The position numbers and the translations under genes were made by a program. The notes beneath the pieces are model-generated. The model worked only from the letters and a program-made list of their open reading frames with translations, did not search any database and had not been told where the DNA came from. This document shows, piece after piece, positions 24,160-32,965 of a stretch of DNA of 50,979 nt. Position 1 is the stretch's first letter. Each line of letters begins with the position of its first letter. Location: assembly GCF_021502675.1 (NCBI RefSeq), contig NZ_JAKFHA010000029.1:53844-104822 (forward strand). The letters are read 5' to 3'. Source of the stretch: Yinghuangia soli. GTDB lineage: Bacteria > Actinomycetota > Actinomycetes > Streptomycetales > Streptomycetaceae.

Positions 24160-24804
24160 GTGACCACCACCCACGCCGTACGCCGCGTCGCCGCTGCGCT
24201 GGCCGTTGCCGCGTTCGGCGCAGGCACCGTGGCGCTTTCCGGGGTGGCGGTCGCCGCCCCGGGCGACAACGGCACCGTCAAGATCCACGCGACCACGACG
24301 CCCTTCGACGACAACCGGGACGAGCCGAAGGTGTGCCGGTTCTACCTGGCCGCCTTCCAGTTCGACACGGTCCAGGAAGTGACGTGGTCGATCGACCCGC
24401 AGCCCGCCAAGAAGGGGGCGGGGCACCTTGACGGCCAGCTGACGCTCGTCAACGGCACGGGCCACACCGGACCGCTCTCGCTGCCGAACGGCATGTACAA
24501 GCTGACCTGGAACTTCGAGGGCCAGAAGGGCAACGCCAAGCAGAAGGTCTTCAAGGTGTCCTGCGCACCCGGCAACATCACCAGCACGGGTGGCGGCACC
24601 GGTGGCGGCGGCAACGGCGGCGCTCCGACGGTCAAGGACGTCTTCGGGAACACGGTCCCGGCCGGTGGCTCCGACCTGGGCGGTGGCGGTGGTGCGGGCG
24701 GCATCAACCCGCTCCAGGCCGGCGCAGGTATCGCGGTCGCCGGTGTGGCCGTGCTGATCGCCGTTCCGCTGCTCCGCCGCGGCCGCCGCGGCTCCGGGAA
24801 CTGA
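24160..24804 (+). CDS. Secreted protein with C-terminal membrane anchor
   Basis: The protein has 214 residues. A Sec-type signal peptide ends at AVAAPGD. The mature domain (NGTVKIHATTTPFDDNRDEPKVCRFYLAAFQFDTVQEVTWSID) has two Cys that could form a disulphide. A Gly/Thr-rich linker follows, then a hydrophobic helix (AGAGIAVAGVAVLIAVPLL) and RRGRRG. That tail resembles a sortase-substrate anchor, but I find neither LPXTG nor LAXTG before the helix, so simple membrane anchoring is the safer reading. GTG 24160 follows GGGAG. A class F sortase gene lies 47 bp downstream. Confidence 0.75.
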   Translation: MTTTHAVRRVAAALAVAAFGAGTVALSGVAVAAPGDNGTVKIHATTTPFDDNRDEPKVCRFYLAAFQFDTVQEVTWSIDPQPAKKGAGHLDGQLTLVNGTGHTGPLSLPNGMYKLTWNFEGQKGNAKQKVFKVSCAPGNITSTGGGTGGGGNGGAPTVKDVFGNTVPAGGSDLGGGGGAGGINPLQAGAGIAVAGVAVLIAVPLLRRGRRGSGN

Positions 24805-24851
24805 CCGGCCTCCACGGCCTCGGACCCGAACCCCCGGTCGGCGGGCAGCCG

Positions 24852-25760
24852 GTGCGCGACGACGAAGCGTGCGGTGACGCGGCGCGGCAGGAGCATCCTG
24901 CCGCGCCGCGGCGCCGCCGTCCCGTGAGCGCGCCGCCGGTCAACCCGCTGCGCCGGGCCCGGCACGCGCGGCGCCGCAAGTCCGGGACGTCGGTACGGCT
25001 GACGCGGCGCGGCAGGATCCTGACGGTGGTCCTGATGCTGGTCGCCGTCCTGTCCGGGGCCGCCGTCACCGCCGACGCGTTGCGGCCGGCCGCGGGCCCG
25101 CCGCAGCCGTCCGCCGAGCAGCGCCCCGACGCGCCGCCCGGGCAAGGGGATGCCGCGCAGGCACAGGCCTCGGCCGGCGGCCCGACGACCGGCCCGGCCT
25201 CGCCGACCGCCAAGCCGTCCGGGAAGAGCACCGCCAAGGCGGCTCCTTCGCCCGCCGCGGCGTCCGCCTCGCCCACCCCGCAGGCCCGGCCGGCCAAGCC
25301 GATGCCGGTTTCGCCGCCGGTCTCCATCACGATCCCCGTCATCCGCGTCAAGGCACCGCTCACCACCGTCGGCCTCGACGCAAGGGGCTGGATCGCCGCG
25401 CCGTCGGTGACGGAGAAGAACCTCGGTGCGTGGTACGAGGGTTCGTCGACGCCCGGGGCCGAGGGCACCTCGGTGATCGTCGGCCATGTCGACGGCAAGA
25501 GCGGCCCCGCGGTCTTCTACAAGCTCGGCTCGCTGAAGAAGGGCGCCCGGATCCACGTCGCCCGCAAGGACGGCAGCACCGCGGTCTTCACCGTCTACGG
25601 CATCGAGGTCTTCAGCAAGAAGACCTTCCCCGCCGAGCGGGTCTACGGCGGCAGCGGCGTCCCCGAACTGCGCCTGATCACCTGCGGCGGAACGTACAAC
25701 GGCAAGGCCGGCTACAACGGCAACGTCGTCGTCTTCGCGAGGCTCGCGCCACCCGACTGA
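24852..25760 (+). CDS. Class F sortase
   Basis: A 302-residue transpeptidase. A basic N-terminus and one membrane helix (about 55-75) precede a long Pro/Ala/Ser stalk and the sortase beta-barrel. The catalytic His is in VGHVDG, the Cys in LITCGGTYN near 278. Class F enzymes of actinobacteria are poorly studied; they may anchor proteins or pili. The GTG start at 24852 has a weak ribosome site and 24924 is an alternative. The gene follows the anchored protein directly, so a functional pair is likely though not proved. Confidence 0.85.
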   Translation: MRDDEACGDAARQEHPAAPRRRRPVSAPPVNPLRRARHARRRKSGTSVRLTRRGRILTVVLMLVAVLSGAAVTADALRPAAGPPQPSAEQRPDAPPGQGDAAQAQASAGGPTTGPASPTAKPSGKSTAKAAPSPAAASASPTPQARPAKPMPVSPPVSITIPVIRVKAPLTTVGLDARGWIAAPSVTEKNLGAWYEGSSTPGAEGTSVIVGHVDGKSGPAVFYKLGSLKKGARIHVARKDGSTAVFTVYGIEVFSKKTFPAERVYGGSGVPELRLITCGGTYNGKAGYNGNVVVFARLAPPD

Positions 25761-25911
25761 CCCGTTGGAACCCCTGCGGAAGGCCGGACGACGACCGGGT
25801 GTACGTCATCGACGGGCCCGGCCCGCACAGGTGGCTGCCTACCGCCTGCCCGGCCGAGGCGACGCGCAGCCTGGACGCTGCGCGGGATGTGGCGCGGCTT
25901 AGGGTGGCGGG

Positions 25912-27204
25912 GTGCGTACACCTCGGCCGTTGGCGGTTGCTCAGGATGTGTCGGCCGTTCGGCGGCACAATCTGTCGCTGGTGCTGCGGACCATTCGCGA
26001 TGCCGGGCCGTTGGCGCGGACCGAGATAGCGGAGCAGACCGGGTTGGCGGCGGGGGCGGTCACCAGCCTTGTCGCGAACCTTTCCGATCTCGGATTGGTG
26101 CGGGCGACCGGGACGCGGCCGAATCCGGGTGTCGCCGGACGGCCGCGGTCGCCCGTGGAGTTCGACGGCACGACGGCTGCGGTCGTCGGCGCGCACGTCG
26201 ACGTGCGGTCGGTGACCGTGCTGGCCGCGGATCTGGGCGGGCGGGAGCTGTACCGGCGTACGGTCGAGCACGCTGCCGGGCCCGGGGACCACGCGGCCGT
26301 GGTGGCTTGCCTGGGGGCGGAGATCGGTGCGGCATCGGGTGCTGCCCGGCAGGCCGGTGCCCGGCCTGTGGCGGTTGCGCTGGCCATTGCCGGTGTCGTG
26401 GTCACGGGCTCGGGGGTGGTGTCGCTCGCGCCCATCTTGCAGTGGCGCGACGTGCCGTTGGCCGGGCTGGTCCGCGACGAGCTGCGGGGGCTGGACGCGG
26501 AAGCTGCGGCGCTGCCGATCCTGCTCGACAACGACGCCAACCTGAGCGCGCTGGCCGAGCACCGGGCGCTGCCCGCTGCGGTGGCGCGGCAGGACGTGGT
26601 CGTGGTGAGCGGGTACGTCGGTGTCGGTGCCGGCGTCATCGTGGACGGCCGCATCTTCCGCGGCGCGGGCGGCGGAGCGGGGGAGGCCGGGCATCTGTCG
26701 GTCGACTCCGGGGGCACGTTGTGCTGGTGCGGCCGCCGCGGGTGCCTGGAAGCGGTCGGGGCGCCCCCGGTCTTGCTCGCGGAGGCGGGAATCGACCCGG
26801 CGGGCCCGTCGGTTCGGCCTGCCGCGGACGGCGATCCTGCGGACGCCCTGGCCTTGGCCGTGGCCGAGTTGGTGCGCAGCGCGCAGCGGCGCGATCCGCG
26901 GACGCTGCGCGTGCTCGACACCCTGGCCGGGCAACTCGCCGACACCGCGGTGATTTTGACGACGGTTCTGGGTTCGGAGACGGTGCTCCTCGGCGGGCAC
27001 TACGCGGCCCTCGCGCCGTGGCTGCTGCCGCGCGTGCGGGAGGCGCTGGCCGAGCTGCGCGGTGTCGGCGTCTACCGCAACGTCGAGGCGCGCGGCGGGC
27101 TGCTCGGTGCTGCCGCGCCCGTGTGGGGGGCCGCCGCGCTGGCGACGGATCTGGTGCTCGACGACCCGGCGAGCGCCGGACCAGCGGAGTCCGACCCGGC
27201 TTGA
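25912..27204 (+). CDS. ROK family transcriptional regulator
   Basis: The protein has 430 residues. The N-terminal winged helix is at about 20-70 (LARTEIAEQTGLAAGAVTSLVANL). The ROK sugar-kinase-like domain follows with ILLDNDANLSALAEH, GVGAGVIVDGRIFRGAGGGAGEAGH and the zinc motif CWCGRRGC. Regulators of this class sense sugars or sugar phosphates and repress uptake or catabolic genes. No sugar genes are nearby, so the regulon is unknown. The GTG at 25912 follows GGTGGCGG, with the initiation possibly leaderless. Confidence 0.85.
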   Translation: MRTPRPLAVAQDVSAVRRHNLSLVLRTIRDAGPLARTEIAEQTGLAAGAVTSLVANLSDLGLVRATGTRPNPGVAGRPRSPVEFDGTTAAVVGAHVDVRSVTVLAADLGGRELYRRTVEHAAGPGDHAAVVACLGAEIGAASGAARQAGARPVAVALAIAGVVVTGSGVVSLAPILQWRDVPLAGLVRDELRGLDAEAAALPILLDNDANLSALAEHRALPAAVARQDVVVVSGYVGVGAGVIVDGRIFRGAGGGAGEAGHLSVDSGGTLCWCGRRGCLEAVGAPPVLLAEAGIDPAGPSVRPAADGDPADALALAVAELVRSAQRRDPRTLRVLDTLAGQLADTAVILTTVLGSETVLLGGHYAALAPWLLPRVREALAELRGVGVYRNVEARGGLLGAAAPVWGAAALATDLVLDDPASAGPAESDPA

Positions 27205-27294
27205 CCTGCCCATGGGATGAGACCCCCTATCCGCCGCGGCCGGGCGGCCCGTAGGGTCCTCGGGGTCCTTGATCAAATGTGGAGGGGAGACGCC

Positions 27295-28146
27295 ATGGGG
27301 GCGCCGGCTGTGCAGGGGGATGTGCGAGTGGGCTCGGTGGTCTCGGAAGACGGCACGGTGATCGGCTACCGGAGCACCGGGACGGGGCCCGCGCTGCTGA
27401 TCGTGCCCGGCGCCCTGCAGATGGCGGCCGACTTCGACGGCCTGGCCGCGGCGCTCGCCGACCGGTTCACCGTGCACACCGTCGAACGGCGCGGCCGCGG
27501 GGCGAGCGGCCCGCAGGGCGATGCGTACAGTGCGGTGGCCGAGGTCGCCGACATCGAGGCCGTGCGTGCCGCGACCGGTGCCCGGCTCGTGTTCGGCACC
27601 AGCTTCGGCGGCTTCCTCACCTTGCAGGCGGCCCTGAACGGTTCGGCGTTCGACCGGATCGCCGTGTACGAGCCGGGCGTCGCGGTCGACGGCTCGGTGC
27701 CGATGGGCTGGGCCGACCGCAGCCGCCGCGAACTGGAGGCGGGCAAGCCGGCCGAGGCGTTCCTGACGTTCGTACAGGGCATCAACCCGGACCTGAGCGG
27801 CAAGGCGCCGCGCTGGCTCATGCGCATCATCCTCAAGTTCGCGGTCAAGGGCCCGGAGCGGGAACAGAAGCACGTCCTGCTGGCCGGGTCGATCCGCGAG
27901 CACGAGGAATCGGTGCGCACCGAGGCGGACTTCCCGCGGTACGCAGAGGTCGCCGCGCCGGTGCTGCTCATGGCGGGCAAGGACCTCACGACCACCGGCG
28001 CGGGCCGGGCGACGGTCCGGCTGAAGGACGTCCTGCCCGACGCCGAGCTGGTCACCTACCCCAAGCTCGACCACTTCGGTCCCGAGGCGAAGCCCGAGGC
28101 GGTCGCCGCGGACATCGCGCGGTTCCTGCAGGCGCACAGCGCATAG
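27295..28146 (+). CDS. Alpha/beta hydrolase
   Basis: A 283-residue alpha/beta-hydrolase fold protein. The oxyanion region is IVPGALQMAADF, the nucleophile Ser is in FGTSFGGFLTLQ near residue 105, and a late YPKLDHFGPEA gives the likely catalytic His, with an Asp in MAGKDLT. Its substrates cannot be read from sequence. The ATG at 27295 follows GGAGGGGA. A strong hairpin ends the unit. Confidence 0.83.
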   Translation: MGAPAVQGDVRVGSVVSEDGTVIGYRSTGTGPALLIVPGALQMAADFDGLAAALADRFTVHTVERRGRGASGPQGDAYSAVAEVADIEAVRAATGARLVFGTSFGGFLTLQAALNGSAFDRIAVYEPGVAVDGSVPMGWADRSRRELEAGKPAEAFLTFVQGINPDLSGKAPRWLMRIILKFAVKGPEREQKHVLLAGSIREHEESVRTEADFPRYAEVAAPVLLMAGKDLTTTGAGRATVRLKDVLPDAELVTYPKLDHFGPEAKPEAVAADIARFLQAHSA

Positions 28147-28155
28147 AACGAGCAA

Positions 28156-28194
28156 GCTGCGGGGCGCGGCCGGGGAAAGGCCGCACCCCGCAGC
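28156..28194. terminator. Bidirectional terminator
   Basis: Arms 28156-28171 and 28179-28194 pair at 15 of 16 positions around GGGGAAA, between the convergent hydrolase and carboxylesterase genes. Confidence 0.75.
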
Positions 28195-28201
28195 GGGCGC
28201 A

Positions 28202-29854
28202 TCAGGCCGCCGGGTTGCTCCAGAAGCCGCACTGGTGCTCGTCCGCGAAGTCGCGGAACATCCGGTCGCCGGACGGCCCGAACTTCAGGACGTCGCCGCG
28301 CCCGGTCAGCGGCAGCCACGGGGCCAGCCCCGGGCCGTTGGGCGTGCCGTACCAGGCGAATGCGGCCCACGCGCGCTTCATGCGGTCCGCCAGCTTGGCC
28401 TGCTCCGCGGTGAACGGGCGGCCCTGCTCGGTGAAGTCGAACAGGTACGCGAGTTCGGCGCTGTGCGCGTTGCCCGTGTCCAGCCCGGGGATGTCCAGGC
28501 CGCGCAGCGGCGGGGAGGCCGGGTCGTCGAACTCGTACTGGTACGTGGGCACCTGACGGCTCAGCGACTCCGCGGTCACCTGCGTCTGACAGGCCCACGA
28601 CGAGTCGGTCAGCACCGCCGACAGCGCATGGAACGGCGTCGGGTACCCGGACACCGGATAGCGCGCGAGGACCTTCGAGGCCACCGAGCCGTACGTGGCA
28701 CCCACGTAGGCGGTGTACTCCTCGGCCGATATTCCGGCCTGGCCCAGAGCGAACAACTTGCCCTCGGAACGGGTGTTGCCGATGATCACCGGCACCTTGT
28801 TCCACTGCCCCGAGGTGATCGCCTCGTACGGCGCGCGGGGCAGCAGCTTGCCGCCCGCGGCCGGGCCCAGCGGGGGCAGGTTCATGCCGGCCGCGGTCAG
28901 CGCCGCGATCGGCACGTTGCGCAGGCACGCGGCGGCGGTCGCCGCGTCCGGGCAGCCGAGCGATGCGGCGAACGCGGCACCCTGCGCCTGCGCGTCGGCC
29001 AGCGGCCGCGCGGACAGGAAGCTGCACGGGCCGCTCTGCAGCACGGCTTTGGCGAACAGGCCCTTCGCAGCCGGGGCGCCGAGCAGCGCGCAGACCGAGC
29101 CGCTGCCCGCGGACTGGCCGGTGACCGTGACGTTGCCCGCGTCGCCGCCGAAGGCGGTGGCGTTGTCGCGCACCCAGCGCAGCGCGGCGATCTGGTCCAG
29201 GGTGCCCCAGTTGCCCGAGCCCTCCGGCGTCTCCGCGTCGAAGCCCGGAAGACCCAGGTAACCCAGCGCGCCCAGGCGGTAGTTGATGCTCAGCACGATC
29301 GCGCCGGTGGTGTCCGCGGTCGTGCGGCCGGCGAACTGGACGCCGGTGCCCTGCTGCCAGGCTCCGCCGTGGATCCACACGATCACCGGCAGTTTGGCGC
29401 CGGGCCGGGCGCCGCGCGGGCGGTAGAGGTCCAGGGCGAGGCAGTCCTCGCTGCGCGGGTACGCCGGGTCGACGCCGACCGGCGCGAACTGGATGCATGC
29501 GGCGGACTGCGCGGTGGCGTCCCGGGTGCCGGACCAGCGCGGTACGGCCGCCGGGGCGCGGAAGCGGAGCGCGCCGACCGGCGGCGCGGCGTACGGGACG
29601 CCGAGGAACTGCTCGGCGCCGCCGACGGCCTGGCCGCGCAGCAGGCCGGACTTCGCGGCCGCGACGGGAGCGCCGCGGTCCGGACCGGCCGGATGGGCGG
29701 CGGCCTGCGGGGCGGCGAGCAGTGTCGCGACCAGGGCGGCCGCGGCGGCCGCGCACGTGGCGGCGCGAGTGCCGGGGCGGACGCCCGAGCGGGTGCCGGA
29801 GCGCAGCCGGAATCTCGGTGCCCGGTCGGGGTGTTCGGGCGGTGATGTGGCCAA
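28202..29854 (-). CDS. Secreted type B carboxylesterase
   Basis: The 550-residue protein carries a signal peptide (AAAAAALVATLLAAPQAAAHPAG) and the type B carboxylesterase/lipase fold: the SEDCLALDLY motif, the oxyanion hole in IWIHGG-like VIVWIHGGAWQQG, the nucleophile in GQSAGSGSV and the catalytic His in GNAHSAELAYLF. It should hydrolyse carboxylic esters outside the cell. The start is a TTG, chosen because GGAGG lies five bases upstream; no ATG or GTG is available before the signal peptide. An AT-rich inverted repeat upstream is shared with the divergent gene. Confidence 0.87.
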   Translation of the reverse strand: MATSPPEHPDRAPRFRLRSGTRSGVRPGTRAATCAAAAAALVATLLAAPQAAAHPAGPDRGAPVAAAKSGLLRGQAVGGAEQFLGVPYAAPPVGALRFRAPAAVPRWSGTRDATAQSAACIQFAPVGVDPAYPRSEDCLALDLYRPRGARPGAKLPVIVWIHGGAWQQGTGVQFAGRTTADTTGAIVLSINYRLGALGYLGLPGFDAETPEGSGNWGTLDQIAALRWVRDNATAFGGDAGNVTVTGQSAGSGSVCALLGAPAAKGLFAKAVLQSGPCSFLSARPLADAQAQGAAFAASLGCPDAATAAACLRNVPIAALTAAGMNLPPLGPAAGGKLLPRAPYEAITSGQWNKVPVIIGNTRSEGKLFALGQAGISAEEYTAYVGATYGSVASKVLARYPVSGYPTPFHALSAVLTDSSWACQTQVTAESLSRQVPTYQYEFDDPASPPLRGLDIPGLDTGNAHSAELAYLFDFTEQGRPFTAEQAKLADRMKRAWAAFAWYGTPNGPGLAPWLPLTGRGDVLKFGPSGDRMFRDFADEHQCGFWSNPAA

Positions 29855-29882
29855 GACGGCCTCCAGGGAACTGGTGCAGTGT

Positions 29883-29905
29883 ATTAATTCTGGCTATGAA
29901 TTAAT
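29883..29905. promoter_or_regulatory. AT-rich operator candidate ATTAATTC-N7-GAATTAAT
   Basis: Perfect 8-bp arms that contain almost no G or C, in a genome where such runs are rare, 29 bp upstream of the carboxylesterase start and 180 bp upstream of the MBL gene. It could control either or both genes; no adjacent regulator gene is present. Confidence 0.5.
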
Positions 29906-30085
29906 TCGCGGGGAGACTACTCCCGTTCCCCGTGCGGCCGCCAGACCCGGCCGCGGATCGGCCTGCGATACCGGGCAACTCGCCGCAAATGCCGCCAGGT
30001 TCCCCCGCGTCGGTGATGGCGCACGGCCCGGCATCGGTGTATTCCAGGGGGAAGCGGACTGCCGACCGTCCTGGGGGAAGACAGC

Positions 30086-31021
30086 ATGAGCGTTTCGCAC
30101 TACGTCCACGAGCACGGCACGATCGACCCGCCGGCGGTGGAGGAGGTGGCCGACGGGGCGTTCGCGTACATCCAGCCGGACGGCACCTGGTGGATCAACA
30201 ACACCGGCTTCCTGGTCGGCGACGGCGGTGCCGTCGCGATCGACACCTGCGCGACCGAGCGCCGCACCCGGCTCTACCTGGGCACCATCGAGCGCGTCGC
30301 GGGCGGCGCCCCGGTGCGCACGCTGGTCAACACCCACCACCACGGCGACCACACGCACGGCAACTACCTGGTGCCCGGCGCGACGATCGTGGCGCACGAG
30401 AAGACCCGGGCCGAAGTCCTGCGCTACGGCCTCATGGAGCGCGACGCGGTGTGGCCCGGCGTCGACTGGGGCGACCTGCGCGTCGCCGCGCCGTTCCTGA
30501 CCTTCGCCGAGTCGGTCACCCTGCACGTGGGCGACCTGCGGGCCGAGGTGCGGCACTTCGGGACCGCCGCGCACACGTCCAACGACTCTGTGGTCTGGCT
30601 GCCCGACCAGCGGGTCGTGTACACCGGCGACCTGATCTTCAATGGCGGTACGCCGTTCCTGCTCATGGGCTCGCCGATCGGCTACCTGCACACCCTGGAG
30701 CGGCTGCGCGAGCTCGACGCGGCGACGCTGGTGCCCGGGCACGGCCCGGTCTGCGGGCCCGAGCAGATCGACGTCGCGGTCCGCTACACCGCGTTCCTGA
30801 TGGAGACCGCCGCGCAGGGCCGCGCGGCCGGCCTCGACCCGCTGGCCGCCGCCTACGAGGCGGACCTCGGCGAATGGGCTGAGCTCAGCGACCCGGAGCG
30901 CCTGGTGGGCAATCTGCACCGCGCCTACGCCGAACTGTCCGGCGGCGAGGTGGACACGTATGGAGCCCTCGCCGACATGATCGCCTACAACGACGGCAAG
31001 CCTCTGACCTGCTACGCCTGA
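30086..31021 (+). CDS. MBL-fold metallo-hydrolase
   Basis: A 311-residue soluble beta-lactamase-fold hydrolase. The metal motif THHHGDHTHG is at residues 83-92; a further His is in FGTAAHTSND, the Asp in YTGDLIFNGG and the last His in VPGHGPVCG. The active site is therefore complete and should hold two zinc ions. The family includes hydrolases of lactones, thioesters and esters; the substrate is unknown. The ATG at 30086 follows GGGGAAGAC. Confidence 0.85.
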   Translation: MSVSHYVHEHGTIDPPAVEEVADGAFAYIQPDGTWWINNTGFLVGDGGAVAIDTCATERRTRLYLGTIERVAGGAPVRTLVNTHHHGDHTHGNYLVPGATIVAHEKTRAEVLRYGLMERDAVWPGVDWGDLRVAAPFLTFAESVTLHVGDLRAEVRHFGTAAHTSNDSVVWLPDQRVVYTGDLIFNGGTPFLLMGSPIGYLHTLERLRELDAATLVPGHGPVCGPEQIDVAVRYTAFLMETAAQGRAAGLDPLAAAYEADLGEWAELSDPERLVGNLHRAYAELSGGEVDTYGALADMIAYNDGKPLTCYA

Positions 31022-31059
31022 GCTCCGCGAGCCGCGGCGGGCCGGCCGCCGCGTCCCTC

Positions 31060-31080
31060 TTTCCGGGCATTGGCCGGAAA
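31060..31080 (+). terminator. Hairpin after the MBL gene
   Basis: TTTCCGG pairs with CCGGAAA around a 7-nt loop, 39 bp after the stop. Confidence 0.4.
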
Positions 31081-31233
31081 ACCGATCAAGAAGGGACGAT
31101 CCGGTGCCGATCGTCGTGATGCGGAGGTTCCGCAGGCACGGCGATCGGGGATCGGCATGACAGGTGGCAGGGTGCGCGTCCAGTCCTTGGTCTGGTCGAC
31201 GGGCGGACTGCGATTACTCCCCGGACCGCGGCG

Positions 31234-32730
31234 TCAGGCCTCGGCGCCGCGCTCGCCCGAGGCGGCCGGCAGCCGCCCGCCCTCCGACGGTGCATCCGGC
31301 GCGGCCGCTCCGGACGCACCGGGCGCCGAGCGACGGCCTGCCGCGGGCAGCGCGAGTGCGGTCAGGGCCGCGGCCGCGGCGATGCCCGCCGCCAGGCCGA
31401 ACACCAGCCGGTAGGCGTCCAGGCTGGCGATCTCCAGGCCGGCCGCGTCCATCGTCATCTGGGTGAGGACCAGCGCGACCACGGTGCTGCACACCGCCTG
31501 GCCGATGGTCCGCATCAGGACGTTCAGCCCGGTCGCGGCCGCGGTCTGCTGCTGCGGCACCGCCTCGATGATGAGCATCGGCAGGGCCGAATAGGCGAGC
31601 GTGGTGCCCACCGAGCACAGCGACGCGCCCAGCGTGATCAGCCACAGGCTCTCGCTGGTGAACACCCGGAACGTGTACGCCGCGGCGATCACCGCGGTGC
31701 CCAGCGCCAGCGTCACGCGCGCGCCGTACGCGTTCGACATGCGCGCCGACATCGGCGACAGCAGCACCATGATCACACCGCCGGGCAGCAGGCACAGGCT
31801 CGCGGTGACCGCGGACGCGCCGAGTCCGTACCCGGTCGACTCCGGGGCCTGCACCAACTGCGCGGTGGAGAGCCAGTTCGCATAGAACGCGAACCCGGTC
31901 AGCAGCGCGGCCGCATGCGGCAGGAAAACGGTCCGGCGGGCCGCCAGCCGCAGGTCGACCACCGGCTCCTTGGTGCGGAGCTGGTGCCATCCCCAGAGCA
32001 ACAGCACGGCGACGCCGCCGCCCAGCAGTGCGGGAACCGCCGCTCCGGTCCAGCCCCACTCGCCGCCCTTCGACACCGCGAGCAGCACCGCGACCAGGCC
32101 GATGCCCAGCAGGACCGTGCCCACCAGGTCGAAGCGGCCGGGCGTGCGCACCGGCGACTCCGGCACCACGAGCCAGGCGGCCGCCAAGCCGAGCAGTCCG
32201 AGGCCGGTCGTGACCCAGAACATGGTGTGCCAGTCGGCGTGGTCCACCAGCACCGAGGCCAGCGGCAGCCCGAAGGCGGCGCCCAGACCGACCGTGGAAC
32301 TCATCAGCGCGGCCGCCGAGTTGACCTTGTGCGGCGGCAGCTCGTCGCGCAGGATGCTGGTCGCCAGCGAGACCACCACCGCCGCGGTGCCCTGCAGCGC
32401 CCGGGCGAAGATCAGCACGCGGATGTCCGAACTCACCGCGCACAGTGCCGAACCGGCGGTCATGGTGGCCAGCGAGGCGAGCACCACGCGGCGTTTGCCG
32501 TACATGTCGCCGGCGCGCCCGAGCACCGGGTTGAGCACCGCGCCGGTCACCAGCGTCGCGGTGAGCATCCAGCTCACCGTGGCCGGGGAGGCACCGGTGT
32601 GCCCCGGCAGGTCCGGCAGCAGCGGCACCACGACGGTCTGCATCAGGGCCATCAGCACCCCGGCGTAGGCCAGGACGGGAACGATCAGGCGCTCCCGGAC
32701 CGTGCGGCCTCCGCTCGGCGACGTTTCCAA
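31234..32730 (-). CDS. MFS transporter, 14-TM DHA2/EmrB-QacA type
   Basis: A 498-residue integral membrane protein with about 14 hydrophobic segments. Key features: VVPLLPDL in helix 1, GRAGDMYGKRRVVLASL between helices 2 and 3, ARALQGTAAVVVSLATSILRDELP, and a charged C-terminal tail rich in Gly/Ala. The DHA2 family exports drugs and metabolites by proton antiport. The start is TTG with GGAG upstream; there is no alternative ATG or GTG before helix 1. Two palindromes lie within 130 bp upstream, so it is probably repressed by a regulator encoded elsewhere. Confidence 0.85.
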   Translation of the reverse strand: METSPSGGRTVRERLIVPVLAYAGVLMALMQTVVVPLLPDLPGHTGASPATVSWMLTATLVTGAVLNPVLGRAGDMYGKRRVVLASLATMTAGSALCAVSSDIRVLIFARALQGTAAVVVSLATSILRDELPPHKVNSAAALMSSTVGLGAAFGLPLASVLVDHADWHTMFWVTTGLGLLGLAAAWLVVPESPVRTPGRFDLVGTVLLGIGLVAVLLAVSKGGEWGWTGAAVPALLGGGVAVLLLWGWHQLRTKEPVVDLRLAARRTVFLPHAAALLTGFAFYANWLSTAQLVQAPESTGYGLGASAVTASLCLLPGGVIMVLLSPMSARMSNAYGARVTLALGTAVIAAAYTFRVFTSESLWLITLGASLCSVGTTLAYSALPMLIIEAVPQQQTAAATGLNVLMRTIGQAVCSTVVALVLTQMTMDAAGLEIASLDAYRLVFGLAAGIAAAAALTALALPAAGRRSAPGASGAAAPDAPSEGGRLPAASGERGAEA

Positions 32731-32780
32731 GAGTGCAGCTCCGTCCCGCCGGCGCCGAGAGGGCGGCCCGGCGGAAGATC

Positions 32781-32798
32781 ATGTCCGGAACCGAACAT
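32781..32798. promoter_or_regulatory. Near-palindrome ATGTCCGG-AA-CCGAACAT
   Basis: Seven of eight arm positions pair. It lies 50 bp upstream of the MFS start. A regulator-binding site is inferred. Confidence 0.35.
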
Positions 32799-32840
32799 AG
32801 GGAACATCCCGAGCGGCATCAACAGCCCGCGCCAAGAAAT

Positions 32841-32855
32841 CTGACGGACCGTCAG
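32841..32855. promoter_or_regulatory. Putative TetR operator CTGACGG-A-CCGTCAG
   Basis: A perfect 7-bp inverted repeat, 110 bp upstream of the MFS start, with the TGAC-N5-GTCA form often bound by TetR proteins. No TetR gene is next to it. Confidence 0.45.
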
Positions 32856-32926
32856 GTGACGTCTCCCACAAGGCGCGATTGCCGGTGCCGCGGCCGGCAG
32901 GGGCGGGTGCGCCCCCGCGGGCCGCA

Positions 32927-32957
32927 GGCCGCCCGGCCGGCGGTGCGCCGGGCGGCC
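32927..32957 (-). terminator. Terminator of the winged-helix gene
   Basis: GGCCGCCCGGC pairs perfectly with GCCGGGCGGCC around a 9-nt loop, nine bases beyond the stop codon at 32966. Confidence 0.65.
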
Positions 32958-32965
32958 CGGGCCGG

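Noticed and set aside
25678-28155. Long minus-strand frame of over 800 codons
   Set aside because: It is antisense to the ROK and hydrolase genes, which have clear motifs; it shows no protein family.
31022-31233. Search for a tRNA or other RNA gene near the GGTTCCGCAGGC string
   Set aside because: No cloverleaf can be folded, and no acceptor or anticodon arm is present; only a terminator hairpin is supported.
31070-31414. Plus-strand frame of 114 codons after the MBL gene
   Set aside because: It overlaps the 3' end of the MFS gene antisense, has no ribosome site and shows low-complexity Arg/Ala/Pro content.
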